A stretch of 37,491 nt of DNA, taken from the NCBI RefSeq assembly GCF_010500815.1, contig NZ_JAAAMG010000033.1:1-37491 (forward strand). Direction: 5' to 3'. The notes below the pieces were generated by a model. It did not search any database, was not told the origin of the DNA, and saw only the letters and a program-made list of their open reading frames with translations. The stretch comes from Jiella pacifica. GTDB lineage: Bacteria > Pseudomonadota > Alphaproteobacteria > Rhizobiales > Rhizobiaceae. A program made the position numbers and the translations under genes. Shown here one piece after another: positions 1 to 8,260 of the stretch; position 1 is the first letter of the stretch, and each line of letters begins with the position of its first letter.

Positions 1-127
1 AGTCTTCAACACCTCCGAGGACACGTTCTCGGCGCTGGCCAAGGGCACGGTGCGATGGGGTGAAGACCACAGCCTCGAACTCGGCTACGTCCATTTCGAA
101 AGCGACTTCGGCGAATCCATGGGCAGC
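1..127. repeat. Terminal direct overlap (copy at window start)
   Basis: The first 127 bases are identical to 37365-37491. The overlap lies inside a coding frame that continues without a break from the window end into the window start. This is the signature of a circular molecule assembled as a linear contig, not of a biological repeat. 127 is also a common largest k-mer of short-read assemblers. Confidence 0.95.
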
Positions 128-1453
128 CTCCTGTTCCAGCAGGACGACGGCTTCCGGCAGGTCAAGCTCTCGGAGGTGAGCACCGACACCCTCACGGCCC
201 GATACCACTGGGACCCGGTGGACGACATGTTCGATCTGCGCTTCAACGTTTGGGCGAGCAAGGCGGAAAGCACGACCAGGGCCGTCGCCGCAGCGCCCGA
301 TTTCAGCCAGTGGGGCATCATTCCGGCCGACGAGCCCCGCTACACGCGCACCTGGACCTATGGTGCCGACGTAACGAACACCAGCCGCTTCGACCTGGAC
401 GAGGGGCGGTTCCGCTTCGACTACGGCCTGTCCTATCTCGTCGAAGACGCGAAGGGCGACGAATATTGCAGCCGCACCTTCACGCGCGACCGCTGCGTCT
501 GGCTGCAGCCGAGCGTCGGCACGAGAGACGTCGGCAGCGTGTTTTCGCGCGGCGAGTGGGAGGTCACCGACTGGCTGAAGTTCGACGCCGGCCTGCGCTA
601 CGACTTCTATCGGCTGGAGGACGAGGGCCCCACCGCCGTAGCGGGGGACAGCACACGTGACGGAGGGCGGCTCAACCCATCGCTCGGCGTGACGCTGACG
701 CCGCTGGAAGGCCTGCAGCTCTTCGCCCGCTATGCCGAGGGCGTGCGCCCGCCGACCCTGCGCGAAACGATGGGCAGCGACGCCAACGCGATCCCCAATC
801 CGGACCTGGAGCCGGAGACGACCAAGAGCACGGAACTCGGCTTCAACGTCCTGCGAAACGCGGTGCTGACGCAGGACGACAAGGTCCGCCTGAAGGTCGC
901 CTATTTCCACAACGACCACGACGACTACATTTCGCGCGTCCCCTCGAACGCCGGACCCGGCCAATACGTCTTCACCTTCGACAACATCGACAAGGCGATG
1001 TTCGAGGGCATCGAGGTTTCCGGCGGCTACGATGCCGGCATCTTCTTCACCGACTTCGCCTTGACCCATTATACCGACTACGAATTCTGCCGGGGCGGGG
1101 TCTGCGGCGATGCGACCATCGATACCGACTATGCCGTGGCGCACATTCCGGCCGAGACGTCCCTCAGCCTGACGATGGGCACGCGTCTGTTCGAGGAACG
1201 CCTGGTTTTGGGAGGCCGTGTCACCTATGCCGGATCGCGGCTTGCTCCTCTGACCTCGTCCGACCGCCAGCGCACGCCCTTCTGGCTGCCCTACACGACG
1301 GTCGACGCCTTCGCGAGCTACGAGTTCAACGACAACCTGACCTTCGACATGCAGGCGGAAAACCTGTTCGACCGCTACTATGTCGATGCGCAGGACGGCT
1401 GGGTGCCGGCTCCCGGCCGCACCATCCGGGCCAACGTCACCGCGAAATTCTGA
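2..1453 (+). CDS. TonB-dependent (probable haem) receptor, C-terminal part
   Basis: This is the barrel part of an outer-membrane TonB-dependent receptor whose 5' end is at 36253-37491. Across the circle junction the frame is continuous and the full protein is 854 aa. This part contains the beta-barrel: alternating aromatic/polar strands, an NPDLEPET stretch that resembles the NPNL region of haem receptors, and a C-terminal Phe (TAKF) as expected for BamA-dependent insertion. The next gene is a haem oxygenase and a tonB gene lies further downstream, so haem or a haem-protein complex is the likely ligand. No His is seen between the PP and NPDL motifs, where many haem receptors carry one, so substrate is inferred mainly from context. 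Its synthesis is probably controlled by the FecI/FecR pair encoded on either side. Confidence 0.9.
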   Translation, partial: VFNTSEDTFSALAKGTVRWGEDHSLELGYVHFESDFGESMGSLLFQQDDGFRQVKLSEVSTDTLTARYHWDPVDDMFDLRFNVWASKAESTTRAVAAAPDFSQWGIIPADEPRYTRTWTYGADVTNTSRFDLDEGRFRFDYGLSYLVEDAKGDEYCSRTFTRDRCVWLQPSVGTRDVGSVFSRGEWEVTDWLKFDAGLRYDFYRLEDEGPTAVAGDSTRDGGRLNPSLGVTLTPLEGLQLFARYAEGVRPPTLRETMGSDANAIPNPDLEPETTKSTELGFNVLRNAVLTQDDKVRLKVAYFHNDHDDYISRVPSNAGPGQYVFTFDNIDKAMFEGIEVSGGYDAGIFFTDFALTHYTDYEFCRGGVCGDATIDTDYAVAHIPAETSLSLTMGTRLFEERLVLGGRVTYAGSRLAPLTSSDRQRTPFWLPYTTVDAFASYEFNDNLTFDMQAENLFDRYYVDAQDGWVPAPGRTIRANVTAKF

Positions 1454-1498
1454 CCCGGCGGAGCGAGCCCCCGACGAGCGAAATGATCGTCCGGCAGT

Positions 1499-1524
1499 GA
1501 AAAAACGGACGGCTCGTTCGTTTC
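1499..1524 (+). promoter_or_regulatory. Candidate ECF (FecI-type) promoter of the haem oxygenase operon
   Basis: GAAAAA, 14 bp, CGTTTC, about 80 bases before the haem oxygenase start. The same two blocks with the same 14-bp spacing occur before the receptor (36148-36173) and fecR (35089-35114). Assignment to the plasmid's own sigma factor is inference. Confidence 0.5.
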
Positions 1525-1550
1525 ACCGGATGAAGGCGGCATCTTTGAAG

Positions 1551-1575
1551 GCCGGGCCTCTCGCAAGGGCCCGGC
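1551..1575 (+). other. GC-rich hairpin between receptor and haem oxygenase
   Basis: GCCGGGCC and GGCCCGGC form a perfect 8-bp stem around a 9-base loop, shortly before the haem oxygenase ribosome site. No U-run follows, so it is not an obvious intrinsic terminator. It could stabilise or process the mRNA between the two cistrons. Confidence 0.5.
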
Positions 1576-1603
1576 ATGACGCGGCGCAGAAAAGGACGCA
1601 TCG

Positions 1604-2203
1604 ATGAATCTCCAAGTCCCCGGGATCGTGGCAGAGGAACGCGGCCGGTCGCAGCGCCTGAAGGCGGCGACCCATGCGACCCATGATCGCCTGGACGCGG
1701 CGATCATGGCGGCGGAGCCCTTCCGCGACCGCGAGAACTACGGCCGGTTCCTCGCCGTCCAGCACGGGTTCCACGCGCAGATCGACCCGCTGTTTTCCCA
1801 TGAAGGTCTGCAGGCCCTGCTTGCGGACCTGAAGGACCGACGGCGCCTCGATCTGATCCGCCGGGACGCGGCCGATCTCGGCCTGCCGCTCCCCGCTGCA
1901 GTTCCCGCAATCCCCTCCGAGCCGGTCGACACCGCAACCGCGCTCGGCTGGCTCTACGTGGCGGAAGGCTCCAACATCGGCGCGGCCTTTCTGTTGAAGC
2001 ATGCGGCAAAGCTCGGCCTGTCGGAAACCTTCGGGGCGCGGCATCTGGCGGGCGCCCCGGAGGGGCGCGCGAGGCACTGGAGGAGCTTTACGGCGGCACT
2101 CGACGCGGTCGATCTCGGCGCGGAGGAGGACGCCCACGTCGTCGCCGGCGCCGAAGCGGCCTTCCGCCATGTCCGCGCTATGGTCGACGAGGTCTTCGGG
2201 TGA
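1604..2203 (+). CDS. Biliverdin-producing haem oxygenase
   Basis: 199-aa haem oxygenase-like protein, the usual length for bacterial HO (about 200 aa). It would open the haem ring in the cytoplasm, releasing iron, CO and biliverdin. The N-terminal helix carries THATHDRLD, where the second His is in the position of the proximal haem ligand. The distal-helix glycine-rich segment is YVAEGSNIGAAF near residues 118-129. ATG start with AAGGA about 10 bases upstream. It lies behind the TonB-dependent receptor and its own candidate ECF promoter. A DUF454 gene follows 10 bp after its stop, and tonB after that, which makes a haem import-and-use operon. Whether the product is the alpha or beta/delta biliverdin isomer cannot be told. 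Confidence 0.88.
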   Translation: MNLQVPGIVAEERGRSQRLKAATHATHDRLDAAIMAAEPFRDRENYGRFLAVQHGFHAQIDPLFSHEGLQALLADLKDRRRLDLIRRDAADLGLPLPAAVPAIPSEPVDTATALGWLYVAEGSNIGAAFLLKHAAKLGLSETFGARHLAGAPEGRARHWRSFTAALDAVDLGAEEDAHVVAGAEAAFRHVRAMVDEVFG

Positions 2204-2213
2204 GCGCATCGCC

Positions 2214-2687
2214 ATGAGCCGAAGCAAGCAGCATCGCCCGGGCATGCCCCGTCCAATTCACAGGAGTCCCCTTCACCAAGGGCGGCGCGCAGGCTTCTTC
2301 GCGCTCGGGTGCCTGATGCTGCTTTTCGGCTTCGTCGGGGCCTTGCTTCCGGTCATGCCGACGACGATCTTCCTGATCCTCGCCGCCGGGTGCTTCGGCC
2401 GGTCCTCGCCGCGCCTCGAGACATGGCTTCTGCAACATCCGCAATTCGGTCCCGTGCTCCGCGACTGGCAGGATCACGGCACGATGCCGCGCCGCGCCAA
2501 GGCCATGGCGTTCGCCGGCATGGCGGTGGGTTACGCGCTGTTCTGGAGCTTTTCCGCTCCCGCGACCTGGATCGCGGCGGTGGTCGCCGCGCCGATGATC
2601 GCCTGCGCCTTTCTGATCGCGCGGTGGCCGGAGCGGCCGACCTCCGCCCCGCCGCAAAGCCATGAAGGCGAAACCGGCGCGTCATGA
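2214..2687 (+). CDS. DUF454 (YbaN-like) inner membrane protein
   Basis: 157-aa small membrane protein. The family core is seen as LLPVMPTTIFLILAAGCF followed by RLETWLLQHPQFGPVLRDW, both typical of DUF454/YbaN. About three hydrophobic segments are visible (residues about 28-60 and 105-140). The ATG at 2214 was chosen because it is 10 bp after the haem oxygenase stop; the open frame extends further upstream but overlaps that gene. Its stop overlaps the tonB start by 4 bp (ATGA), so the two are probably translationally coupled. DUF454 genes are often found next to haem oxygenase or haem-uptake genes; the molecular function is unknown. Confidence 0.85.
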   Translation: MSRSKQHRPGMPRPIHRSPLHQGRRAGFFALGCLMLLFGFVGALLPVMPTTIFLILAAGCFGRSSPRLETWLLQHPQFGPVLRDWQDHGTMPRRAKAMAFAGMAVGYALFWSFSAPATWIAAVVAAPMIACAFLIARWPERPTSAPPQSHEGETGAS

Positions 2688-3580
2688 TCATCGCAGGCGG
2701 CGCAACGGAGCAGCGGCACCCGCTCGGCGAAGTGGTGCTTTGGGCCGGCGCGGCGATCGTCGTCCTCGCCCTTCACCTCGCGGCGGTGGCTTGGCTGATG
2801 CGCGCGCCGCCGCCTATCCCTGCGGAGACGAGCCCGCCCCCGGCGATCATGATCGATCTCGCCGAAATGCCGGAGGCCGTCCAGACGGAAGAGACCGAAA
2901 TCTCGCCCGATCGGGAAACCGCCGAGGCGAGCGCGTCGGCGGAAACGATGGAGACGCCCGACGAGGCGCCGCCGGAAGAGGTCGCCGACGTCGAGCCAGT
3001 GCCGGTCCCGCCCGAGCCGACCGAACGGGCGAGCGTAGCCGGCGCCCCGGTGCCGGATGACCCCACGGAGCAGGTTGCGCTGCCGCTCGACCATGCCGAG
3101 GTGCCGATCCCGACATTCCGTCCGGCTCCGCCGAAACCGAAGAAGCAGGCGGTGAAAAAGCGCGAGCCGCGCAAGCCGCCGGTGAAGCGGCGCCAGCCGC
3201 GGAACGCCGCCGCGAAACAGGCGACCGAAGCGCAGGCGCGCGCTGCGCCCTCCCGGCGCAACGCCGCCCGCCAAAACGCCTCCGGGCTGCTGTCCTCGGT
3301 GACGCCGGCCCGGTGGCAATCCCGCCTCATGGCGCATCTGGAACGGCGCAAGCGCTATCCGGCGGGCGCCCGCTCGCGCCGCCAGGAAGGCACGGCCTAT
3401 GTGCGCTTCCGCATCGACGATGCCGGCAACGTCTTGTCGGTCTCGCTGGCCCGGTCCTCCGGCTTTCCCATCCTCGACGACGCCGTCCTGTCGCTGGTGC
3501 GCCGGGCCTCGCCCGTCCCCGCGCCGCCGCCCGGCGTCGACAGGACGATCACCGCGCCGGTGCGGTTCAGCGTCAGGTGA
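2684..3580 (+). CDS. tonB: Energy transducer TonB
   Basis: 298-aa TonB protein that couples the inner-membrane proton gradient to the outer-membrane receptor. N-terminal membrane anchor at about residues 15-42; long Pro/Glu-rich then Lys/Arg/Pro-rich periplasmic spacer (45-200); C-terminal TonB domain (about 210-298) with RYPAGARSRRQEGTAYVRF and DDAVLSLVRRASPVP, as in the family (cf. YP..A....GTV.V.F). It starts inside the DUF454 stop (ATGA overlap). ExbB and ExbD are not on this plasmid, so chromosomal copies must supply them. It converges on the sigma-factor gene at 3683. Confidence 0.93.
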   Translation: MIIAGGATEQRHPLGEVVLWAGAAIVVLALHLAAVAWLMRAPPPIPAETSPPPAIMIDLAEMPEAVQTEETEISPDRETAEASASAETMETPDEAPPEEVADVEPVPVPPEPTERASVAGAPVPDDPTEQVALPLDHAEVPIPTFRPAPPKPKKQAVKKREPRKPPVKRRQPRNAAAKQATEAQARAAPSRRNAARQNASGLLSSVTPARWQSRLMAHLERRKRYPAGARSRRQEGTAYVRFRIDDAGNVLSVSLARSSGFPILDDAVLSLVRRASPVPAPPPGVDRTITAPVRFSVR

Positions 3581-3682
3581 AGGCCACGACGGAAGCGAGG
3601 GCGGAGCGGCGGCGATGGCAATCCCGCCCCGCTGCTTCGTCAGGCGGCACTTCTCTCAACGGATCCCTGCGATGTCGAAGGC

Positions 3683-4183
3683 CTATCCCTCCGCCTCGTT
3701 GAGGCGGGCACGCAGATGCAGATAGGCTCGCCGGATCAACGTCCAGGTGCGCGAGACCGACAGCCCCAGTTCGCCCGCCACCTCGCTCATGGTCCTTTCT
3801 CCCAGGCGATGGAGTTCGAAGGCCCGGCGGGTCGGCTCGGGCAGTTCCTGGAGCGCCCGCTCGACGATCGCCAGACGCTGCCTGTCGTAGACGATGGTCT
3901 CAGGCCCCGGGGCCGCGTCGGCGACCCGCTGGAACTCTTCATCGGTCAGATCGGCGCGCTCGACATGCCGCTCGCGGCGGTAGAGATCCACCGACAGGTT
4001 GCGGGCGATCTGGTGCAGATAGGCGCGCGGGTTGTGGGCCTTGCCGCGGGGAGCGGCGGTGATGATCCGCACGAAGGTGTCCTGGGTGAGGTCGGCGGCG
4101 GTTTCGGCGCTGTGACCACGCCGCCTCAAGAAGCGGTCGATCTCCCGCGCATGGCGGCGGAAGAGGTTCTGGACGTCCCACAT
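3683..4183 (-). CDS. FecI-family ECF RNA polymerase sigma factor
   Basis: 166-aa ECF sigma factor. Region 2 is seen in NLFRRHAREIDRFLRRRG, DLTQDTFVRI and NPRAYLHQIARNLSVDLYRR; region 4 in LQELPEPTRRAFELHRL and SEVAGELGLSVSRTWTLIRR. The ATG at 4183 (MWDVQNLF) gives the normal family length and N-terminus. A longer version from a TTG at 4249 (188 aa) is open but has no visible ribosome site. FecI-type factors are activated by a signal passed from a loaded TonB-dependent receptor through FecR; the receptor and FecR genes lie just across the circle junction. It is convergent with tonB and about 220 bp downstream of an iron-box-containing promoter. Confidence 0.92.
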   Translation of the reverse strand: MWDVQNLFRRHAREIDRFLRRRGHSAETAADLTQDTFVRIITAAPRGKAHNPRAYLHQIARNLSVDLYRRERHVERADLTDEEFQRVADAAPGPETIVYDRQRLAIVERALQELPEPTRRAFELHRLGERTMSEVAGELGLSVSRTWTLIRRAYLHLRARLNEAEG

Positions 4184-4408
4184 CAGCGGCACACCGGGGT
4201 CGCCCCGCGCGACGAACCGAGCCGGCGCGGTTGCATCGTGATACCGCAAGGCGAAGCAGCGATGCGCGCATCCGCGTCGCTGCGCTTCTTCTCGCGGGAA
4301 GCCGGCGAACCCGCTGCCTTTTCCGTCTCGATGCGGCGCTCATCGACCGCGACTTTTCCCATCATTCCCGCCCACCGGAACTCGGCCGCGCTGGGCGCGA
4401 CAGATACA

Positions 4409-4423
4409 TGACTTAAATCATCA
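4409..4423. promoter_or_regulatory. IRO-type iron box (TGA-N9-TCA), candidate RirA site
   Basis: TGACTTAAATCATCA fits TGA-N9-TCA, the iron-responsive operator bound by RirA in rhizobia. It sits in an AT-rich island immediately downstream of the -10 of the fecI promoter, where a bound repressor would block initiation. It also contains a Fur-like partial palindrome (ATGACTTAAATCAT). Which regulator binds cannot be told from sequence. Confidence 0.55.
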
Positions 4424-4426
4424 TGT

Positions 4427-4455
4427 TTATTAGCAGGGGCGGTTTTCGCCGGCAA
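4427..4455 (-). promoter_or_regulatory. Candidate housekeeping promoter of the fecI-type gene
   Basis: On the minus strand, TTGCCG (4455-4450), 17 bp, TAATAA (4432-4427), pointing to the sigma-factor gene. Spacing is optimal; the -10 matches the consensus moderately. The iron box follows at once downstream. Confidence 0.45.
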
Positions 4456-4990
4456 CAGCGTTAAATTCAACCGATTCCAGACATGTCGAGCGGGTACTGC
4501 CTGATCGACGTCTCGCGGCGCGATCGCGGGACAAGTTGCCGTCTACCACCGGGCCGGCAGAGCCGATTGCGGAGCCGAGCGGGCAACGCATGCCGCCAGC
4601 CGAACTGACGGCCCGTCCGTCGTCATCCACCGAATTCTGCCCGGGCTCGAAGTCGGGCGAGACGGCGACCCACCACAACATCCCCCGTACTGGGCCGCCT
4701 AAACGTCTGGTCTTCAATCTCTTTCTTCGGCCCCGTCCGCATCCGGGCAAGAGCGGTGAAGCTTCGTCGAAGAAGTGCGAGCGGCTTCATCCGACGATGG
4801 AGCGAAATGGACTATCCGATCCGCCGGTTTCCCGGTAGGACTGCGCGCAACCGTCACCATCGACCCCCGATCCAAGGATCGAGCGCACGAAATCGGTCGG
4901 TGATACCTCGTCGTCGAACGCCGAGGTCGGCCCTCGCCAGCCAACGGCGCGACGTCACATCTTCATCACTTTAGGCCACGCTGACACATC

Positions 4991-5518
4991 ATGAGAAAGC
5001 AGACCCGACCTTTCGCCGTCGAGATCAAGCGCACCAAAGGCTCGCGCCAGCCCTCCCCCTTTCTCGATCTGCCGAAGGAGGCCGGTGCGCCGAGCCGGAA
5101 CGCCAGGCAGGATGCGCACGCGTTCGTCCTGCCCCCGATCGAGCCGGCGGGCCCGGCGCCGCGCATTCTGGAATCGACCAGTCCCGGCTGGTCCCCCCCG
5201 GCGGTCCCAGCAGCCGCCAAGCCGAAACGCGGCCGCCCCCCCAAGGCGCGCGCGCAACCGACAGCCGACGCCCTGCCCACCACCATGGCCGCGCCGGAGG
5301 CTCCTTTGGAGCTTCACACCAACGCGACCCCGACGAAGATCGACGACGCCGAGGCCGACCTTCCGGCCGAGACCGCCGCGGATCGCCCCACCTTCGAGGA
5401 TGGGGTCCCCATGCAGCCCCCCATGCAGCCCCAAGTGCGACGCCGCTCCCGCCGCCCCGCCACCGAGGGCAACATCGGCAGCCGCTGGAAGCGCCATCTG
5501 CCGCGCTGGAAGCGCTAG
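4991..5518 (+). CDS. Hypothetical protein with AT-hook motif
   Basis: 175-aa protein of unknown function. The N-terminus is basic (MRKQTRPFAVEIKRTKGSR). An AT-hook core, KRGRPPK, lies near residues 79-85. The middle is Pro/Ala/Glu-rich and probably disordered, and the end is strongly basic (IGSRWKRHLPRWKR). The composition suggests a DNA-binding or DNA-architectural protein. No enzyme domain is visible. It stands alone between the fecI promoter region and the cupin gene. The ribosome site is weak, so the start is only moderately sure. The coherent charge pattern and conserved-looking ends argue that it is a real gene rather than a GC-rich chance frame. Confidence 0.6.
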   Translation: MRKQTRPFAVEIKRTKGSRQPSPFLDLPKEAGAPSRNARQDAHAFVLPPIEPAGPAPRILESTSPGWSPPAVPAAAKPKRGRPPKARAQPTADALPTTMAAPEAPLELHTNATPTKIDDAEADLPAETAADRPTFEDGVPMQPPMQPQVRRRSRRPATEGNIGSRWKRHLPRWKR

Positions 5519-5740
5519 GCTCGGGCATCCGCCGGCGATCGCATGGCAGAGCAGGGCTCGGAGCATTCGGCTCCGCTGGCCTCTCCGGCGGCGGGCGGAT
5601 CGGCGACCGACGTGCCTTTGCCATGGTCGACGAAGGCCGGAGAGACACACTGCGACCTGAGCTTTCCTCCCCGCCCGCTGAGGCCAACTCAGTTGCCAAC
5701 GAACGCGGCGCAGGGCCTATTGCCGGCAGGAGGTCCGTCC

Positions 5741-6259
5741 ATGCCCCAAGATCCCCCGCGCCCCGCTCCCGTCGTCCGCCTGGACGACTTGTCCCTCGCG
5801 CCGCAAGTCCATGGCGAGCGCTTCGCCGCCGCCATGGCGGCCATCGCCGGCCCTTTGGGCGCCGCACATCTCGGTGCGCGTCTGGTCGAGGTGCCGCCGG
5901 GCAAGGCCGCCTGGCCGTTCCACGCCCACCACGCCAATGACGAGTTGTTCGTGATCCTGTCTGGCACGGGCGAGCTGCGTTTCGGCGAGGAGCGCCATGC
6001 GGTGGCGGCGGGCATGGTCGCGGTGTGTGCGGCGGGCGGCGCCGAGACCGCTCATCAGCTGATTGCCACCGGCGAGACACCCTTGCGCTACGTCGCGGTG
6101 AGCTCGATGCGCGAGCCGGACGTGATGGAATATCCCGACAGCGGCAAGATCACCGTCTTCGCCGGCGCCGCCCCGGGCGGTGACAAGGCGCGGCGGCGTT
6201 TGGCAGCCTCGTTCCGGGCCGAAGACGCGGTCGACTACTGGCAGGGCGAGGAGGGATGA
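5741..6259 (+). CDS. Cupin-domain protein
   Basis: 172-aa single-domain cupin. Metal-ligand motif 1 is seen as WPFHAHHANDELFVILSGTGELRFG (His, His, Glu, with the usual G at the end) and motif 2 is weaker (AVAAGMVAVCAAGGAETAHQL, with a late His). The ATG at 5741 follows a strong AGGAGG ribosome site 8 bases upstream; the frame is open further upstream but without support. Such cupins bind a metal and may be isomerases, dioxygenases or sugar-binding proteins; the substrate is unknown. It converges with the LysR gene at 6283, 23 bp away, and could be functionally linked to that regulator and the DMT transporter beyond it. Confidence 0.8.
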   Translation: MPQDPPRPAPVVRLDDLSLAPQVHGERFAAAMAAIAGPLGAAHLGARLVEVPPGKAAWPFHAHHANDELFVILSGTGELRFGEERHAVAAGMVAVCAAGGAETAHQLIATGETPLRYVAVSSMREPDVMEYPDSGKITVFAGAAPGGDKARRRLAASFRAEDAVDYWQGEEG

Positions 6260-6282
6260 GCGGGGAAACGTGACCGGCTTCG

Positions 6283-7215
6283 TCAGGGCCGCGCCGCCAC
6301 CGCGCGGCTATCTTCCGCCGCCTCGACCATCCAGCGGCTGAGATTGCGTACGCGCCGATCGCGCGCCAGGGCCTGCGGATAGACGAGATAATAGCCGGCG
6401 CCCGTCGCAACATGATGCGGGAACAGCGCCGCCAGCCGCCCCGCGCCGACGTCGAAGGCGGCGATCTCGAGGCCCGCCAGCGCTATCCCGGCCCCGTCCA
6501 TCGCGGCGCGCAGCGAAAGCCCGGCGGAATCGACCGTCACCACCATCGCGGGCCGGATCGGCCCGCCCGGCAGGGACGCATTCCAGCGCGCATAATCCGC
6601 TTTGCGATGCCGGGATAGAAACAGCGTCATTCCCGAAATGCTCTGGCGCAGGCGATTGGCATCGTCGTGGACGAGCCCGGACGCGCCGAAGAGCCCGACA
6701 TGTTCGGCAAACAGGAGATCCGCCTGCAAGCCTTCCCAGAGCCCTCTTCCATGCCGGACGCCGGCATCCGCCGCGCCGGCGGCCAGATCCACCGCCTCCT
6801 GGGACGTCGAGATCAACAGGTCGAACCCCGCCCGCTCGAACGGATAATGGATCAGCCGGGGCGAGAACCAGTGGGCGGCGAAGGTCGGCAGCATCGACAG
6901 GCGCAGCGGCCCGCTGCTGCGCTCCTCCTTGAGGCCGCCGACGGCGTCGGCGATGCGGCCGAAGCCTTCCGCAAGGCCCGGCGCCAGCCTGGCCCCGGCC
7001 TCGGTGAGTTCCAGCGCCGGGCCGACCCGCCGCATCAGCGTCAGGCCGAGACTGTCCTCCAGCCCGCGCAACTGATGGCTGACCGCCGAAGGCGTCACGC
7101 CGAGTTCCGCCGCCGCATCCTTGACCGACAGATGCCGTGCCGCCGCCTCGAAGGCGCGCAGCGCGTTGAGCGGCACGGTGAGCCGATGGGATGAGGGGCG
7201 ATGGTCCATGGACAT
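6283..7215 (-). CDS. LysR-family regulator, GcvA-like
   Basis: 310-aa LysR-type transcription factor. The N-terminal winged helix-turn-helix spans about residues 13-75 (ALRAFEAAARHLSVKDAAAELGVTPSAVSHQLRGLEDSLG), with the GcvA-type pattern; the ligand-binding domain follows from about 100. The ATG at 7215 was chosen, with ATG 7209 as an equal alternative; the frame is open further upstream into the neighbouring gene but without a family match. It is divergent from the DMT transporter at 7352 with 136 bp between them, the usual layout for a LysR regulator and its target. The effector is unknown. Confidence 0.88.
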   Translation of the reverse strand: MSMDHRPSSHRLTVPLNALRAFEAAARHLSVKDAAAELGVTPSAVSHQLRGLEDSLGLTLMRRVGPALELTEAGARLAPGLAEGFGRIADAVGGLKEERSSGPLRLSMLPTFAAHWFSPRLIHYPFERAGFDLLISTSQEAVDLAAGAADAGVRHGRGLWEGLQADLLFAEHVGLFGASGLVHDDANRLRQSISGMTLFLSRHRKADYARWNASLPGGPIRPAMVVTVDSAGLSLRAAMDGAGIALAGLEIAAFDVGAGRLAALFPHHVATGAGYYLVYPQALARDRRVRNLSRWMVEAAEDSRAVAARP

Positions 7216-7351
7216 AGTCTCGCACGATTTCGTCCAGCTGCAGCCATTCCGGCCGCGATCATTTCGCATACCCCCGCAAAAACCACCGCCCCTCGATGTC
7301 GTGACTTCCCCTCGCCGTCTGCTAGGAGAGACCCAATGATGGGAGGGCGCT

Positions 7352-8224
7352 TTGCAGACGAATTCGGGGGGCGTGCAGGGCCACGCGGTCGGCATTGCGT
7401 TGATGTGCGCGGGTGTCGCCTGCCTCAGCATCAACGACGCCCTCGCCAAGGTGCTGACCGAGCGCTATTCGCCGCTGCAGATCCTGTTCCTGCGCAATCT
7501 CATCGCCCTGCCCTTCGCGCTCGCGATCGCCTGGCGGATGGGCGGGACGGCGGCCCTGCGCAGCCACCGCCCCCTGGCGCATCTCCTGCGCGGGATCCTG
7601 TGGATCGGCGCGACCGTCCTGTTCTTCACCAGCATCATGCATCTCGGCCTTGCCGAGGCGACCGCGCTGATCTTCGTCGCACCGCTGTTCATCACGGCGA
7701 TCTCGGCGGTGTTCCTCGGCGAGACGGTCGGCCGCTATCGCTGGCTGGCCGTCCTCGCGGGATTTTTAGGCGTGCTCATCGTCGTGCGGCCGGGCACGTC
7801 GTCGTTCCAGCTCGTGTCCCTCCTGCCAGTGGCGACGGCCTTCGTCTATGCGCTTTTGATGCTGGGCGCCCGATGGGTCGATCCGCGCGAGAGCGTCTGG
7901 ACGCTGCTCCTCTATCTCACCGGCATGGGCGCCTTGCTGAGCGCGCTGATCGTGCCCTTCGTCTGGCGGCCGGTAGAGGCTCACGACCTCTGGGCCTTCG
8001 TCGCCATCGCTTTGTTCGGGACGGCGGGAATGACCATGATGACCCAGGCGTTCCGGCTGGCGCCCGCCGTCGTCGTCGCCCCGCTCGACTATACGGCGCT
8101 CCTGTGGGCGACGGCGCTCGGATGGCTGATCTGGCAGGAGCGCCCCGACATGGCGACGCTCGTCGGCGCGGCGATCATCATCGCCAGCGGCGTCGTCACC
8201 ATCTGGCGGGAGCATAAGGCGTAA
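7352..8224 (+). CDS. DMT-family (EamA) transporter
   Basis: 290-aa inner-membrane protein of the drug/metabolite transporter superfamily. Two EamA repeats are visible (about residues 12-140 and 155-288), with ten predicted membrane helices. The end of repeat 1 is FITAISAVFLGETVGRYRWLAVLAGFLGVLIVVRPG, and repeat 2 shows the matching APLDYTALLWATALGWLIWQE. The start is TTG with a good GGAGG six bases upstream; no ATG in frame fits better. It is divergent from a LysR gene and convergent with the GntR gene at 8261. Members export or import amino acids and other small metabolites; the substrate here is not known. Confidence 0.88.
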   Translation: MQTNSGGVQGHAVGIALMCAGVACLSINDALAKVLTERYSPLQILFLRNLIALPFALAIAWRMGGTAALRSHRPLAHLLRGILWIGATVLFFTSIMHLGLAEATALIFVAPLFITAISAVFLGETVGRYRWLAVLAGFLGVLIVVRPGTSSFQLVSLLPVATAFVYALLMLGARWVDPRESVWTLLLYLTGMGALLSALIVPFVWRPVEAHDLWAFVAIALFGTAGMTMMTQAFRLAPAVVVAPLDYTALLWATALGWLIWQERPDMATLVGAAIIIASGVVTIWREHKA

Positions 8225-8260
8225 CCGGCTCTCCCCGCGCCTTTTTCGCCCGGGCCGGTC

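Larger units (their letters stand above)
4184..4990. other. Long intergenic stretch with fecI leader and promoter
   Basis: About 800 bp with no convincing gene. The 3' third has several short overlapping open frames in both directions with no family resemblance, typical of GC-rich spacer. The only clear signals are the fecI promoter and iron box at 4409-4455. The stretch is relatively rich in stop codons compared with the coding parts of the plasmid. A decayed gene cannot be excluded, but none was recognised. Confidence 0.5.

Noticed and set aside
1-127. Terminal repeat as a biological terminal repeat of a phage or transposon
   Set aside because: It is inside one continuous gene and its joining restores that gene, so circularity explains it.
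2001-2213. Long N-terminal extension of the DUF454 gene
   Set aside because: It fully overlaps the haem oxygenase end in another frame and has no ribosome site; ATG 2214 fits.
4430-4980. Small open frames on both strands as genes
   Set aside because: No ribosome sites, overlapping each other, no family features.
8225-8260. Bidirectional terminator between the DMT transporter and GntR genes
   Set aside because: ACCGGC and GGCCGGT can pair but the loop is long and the T-run lies inside it; not convincing.
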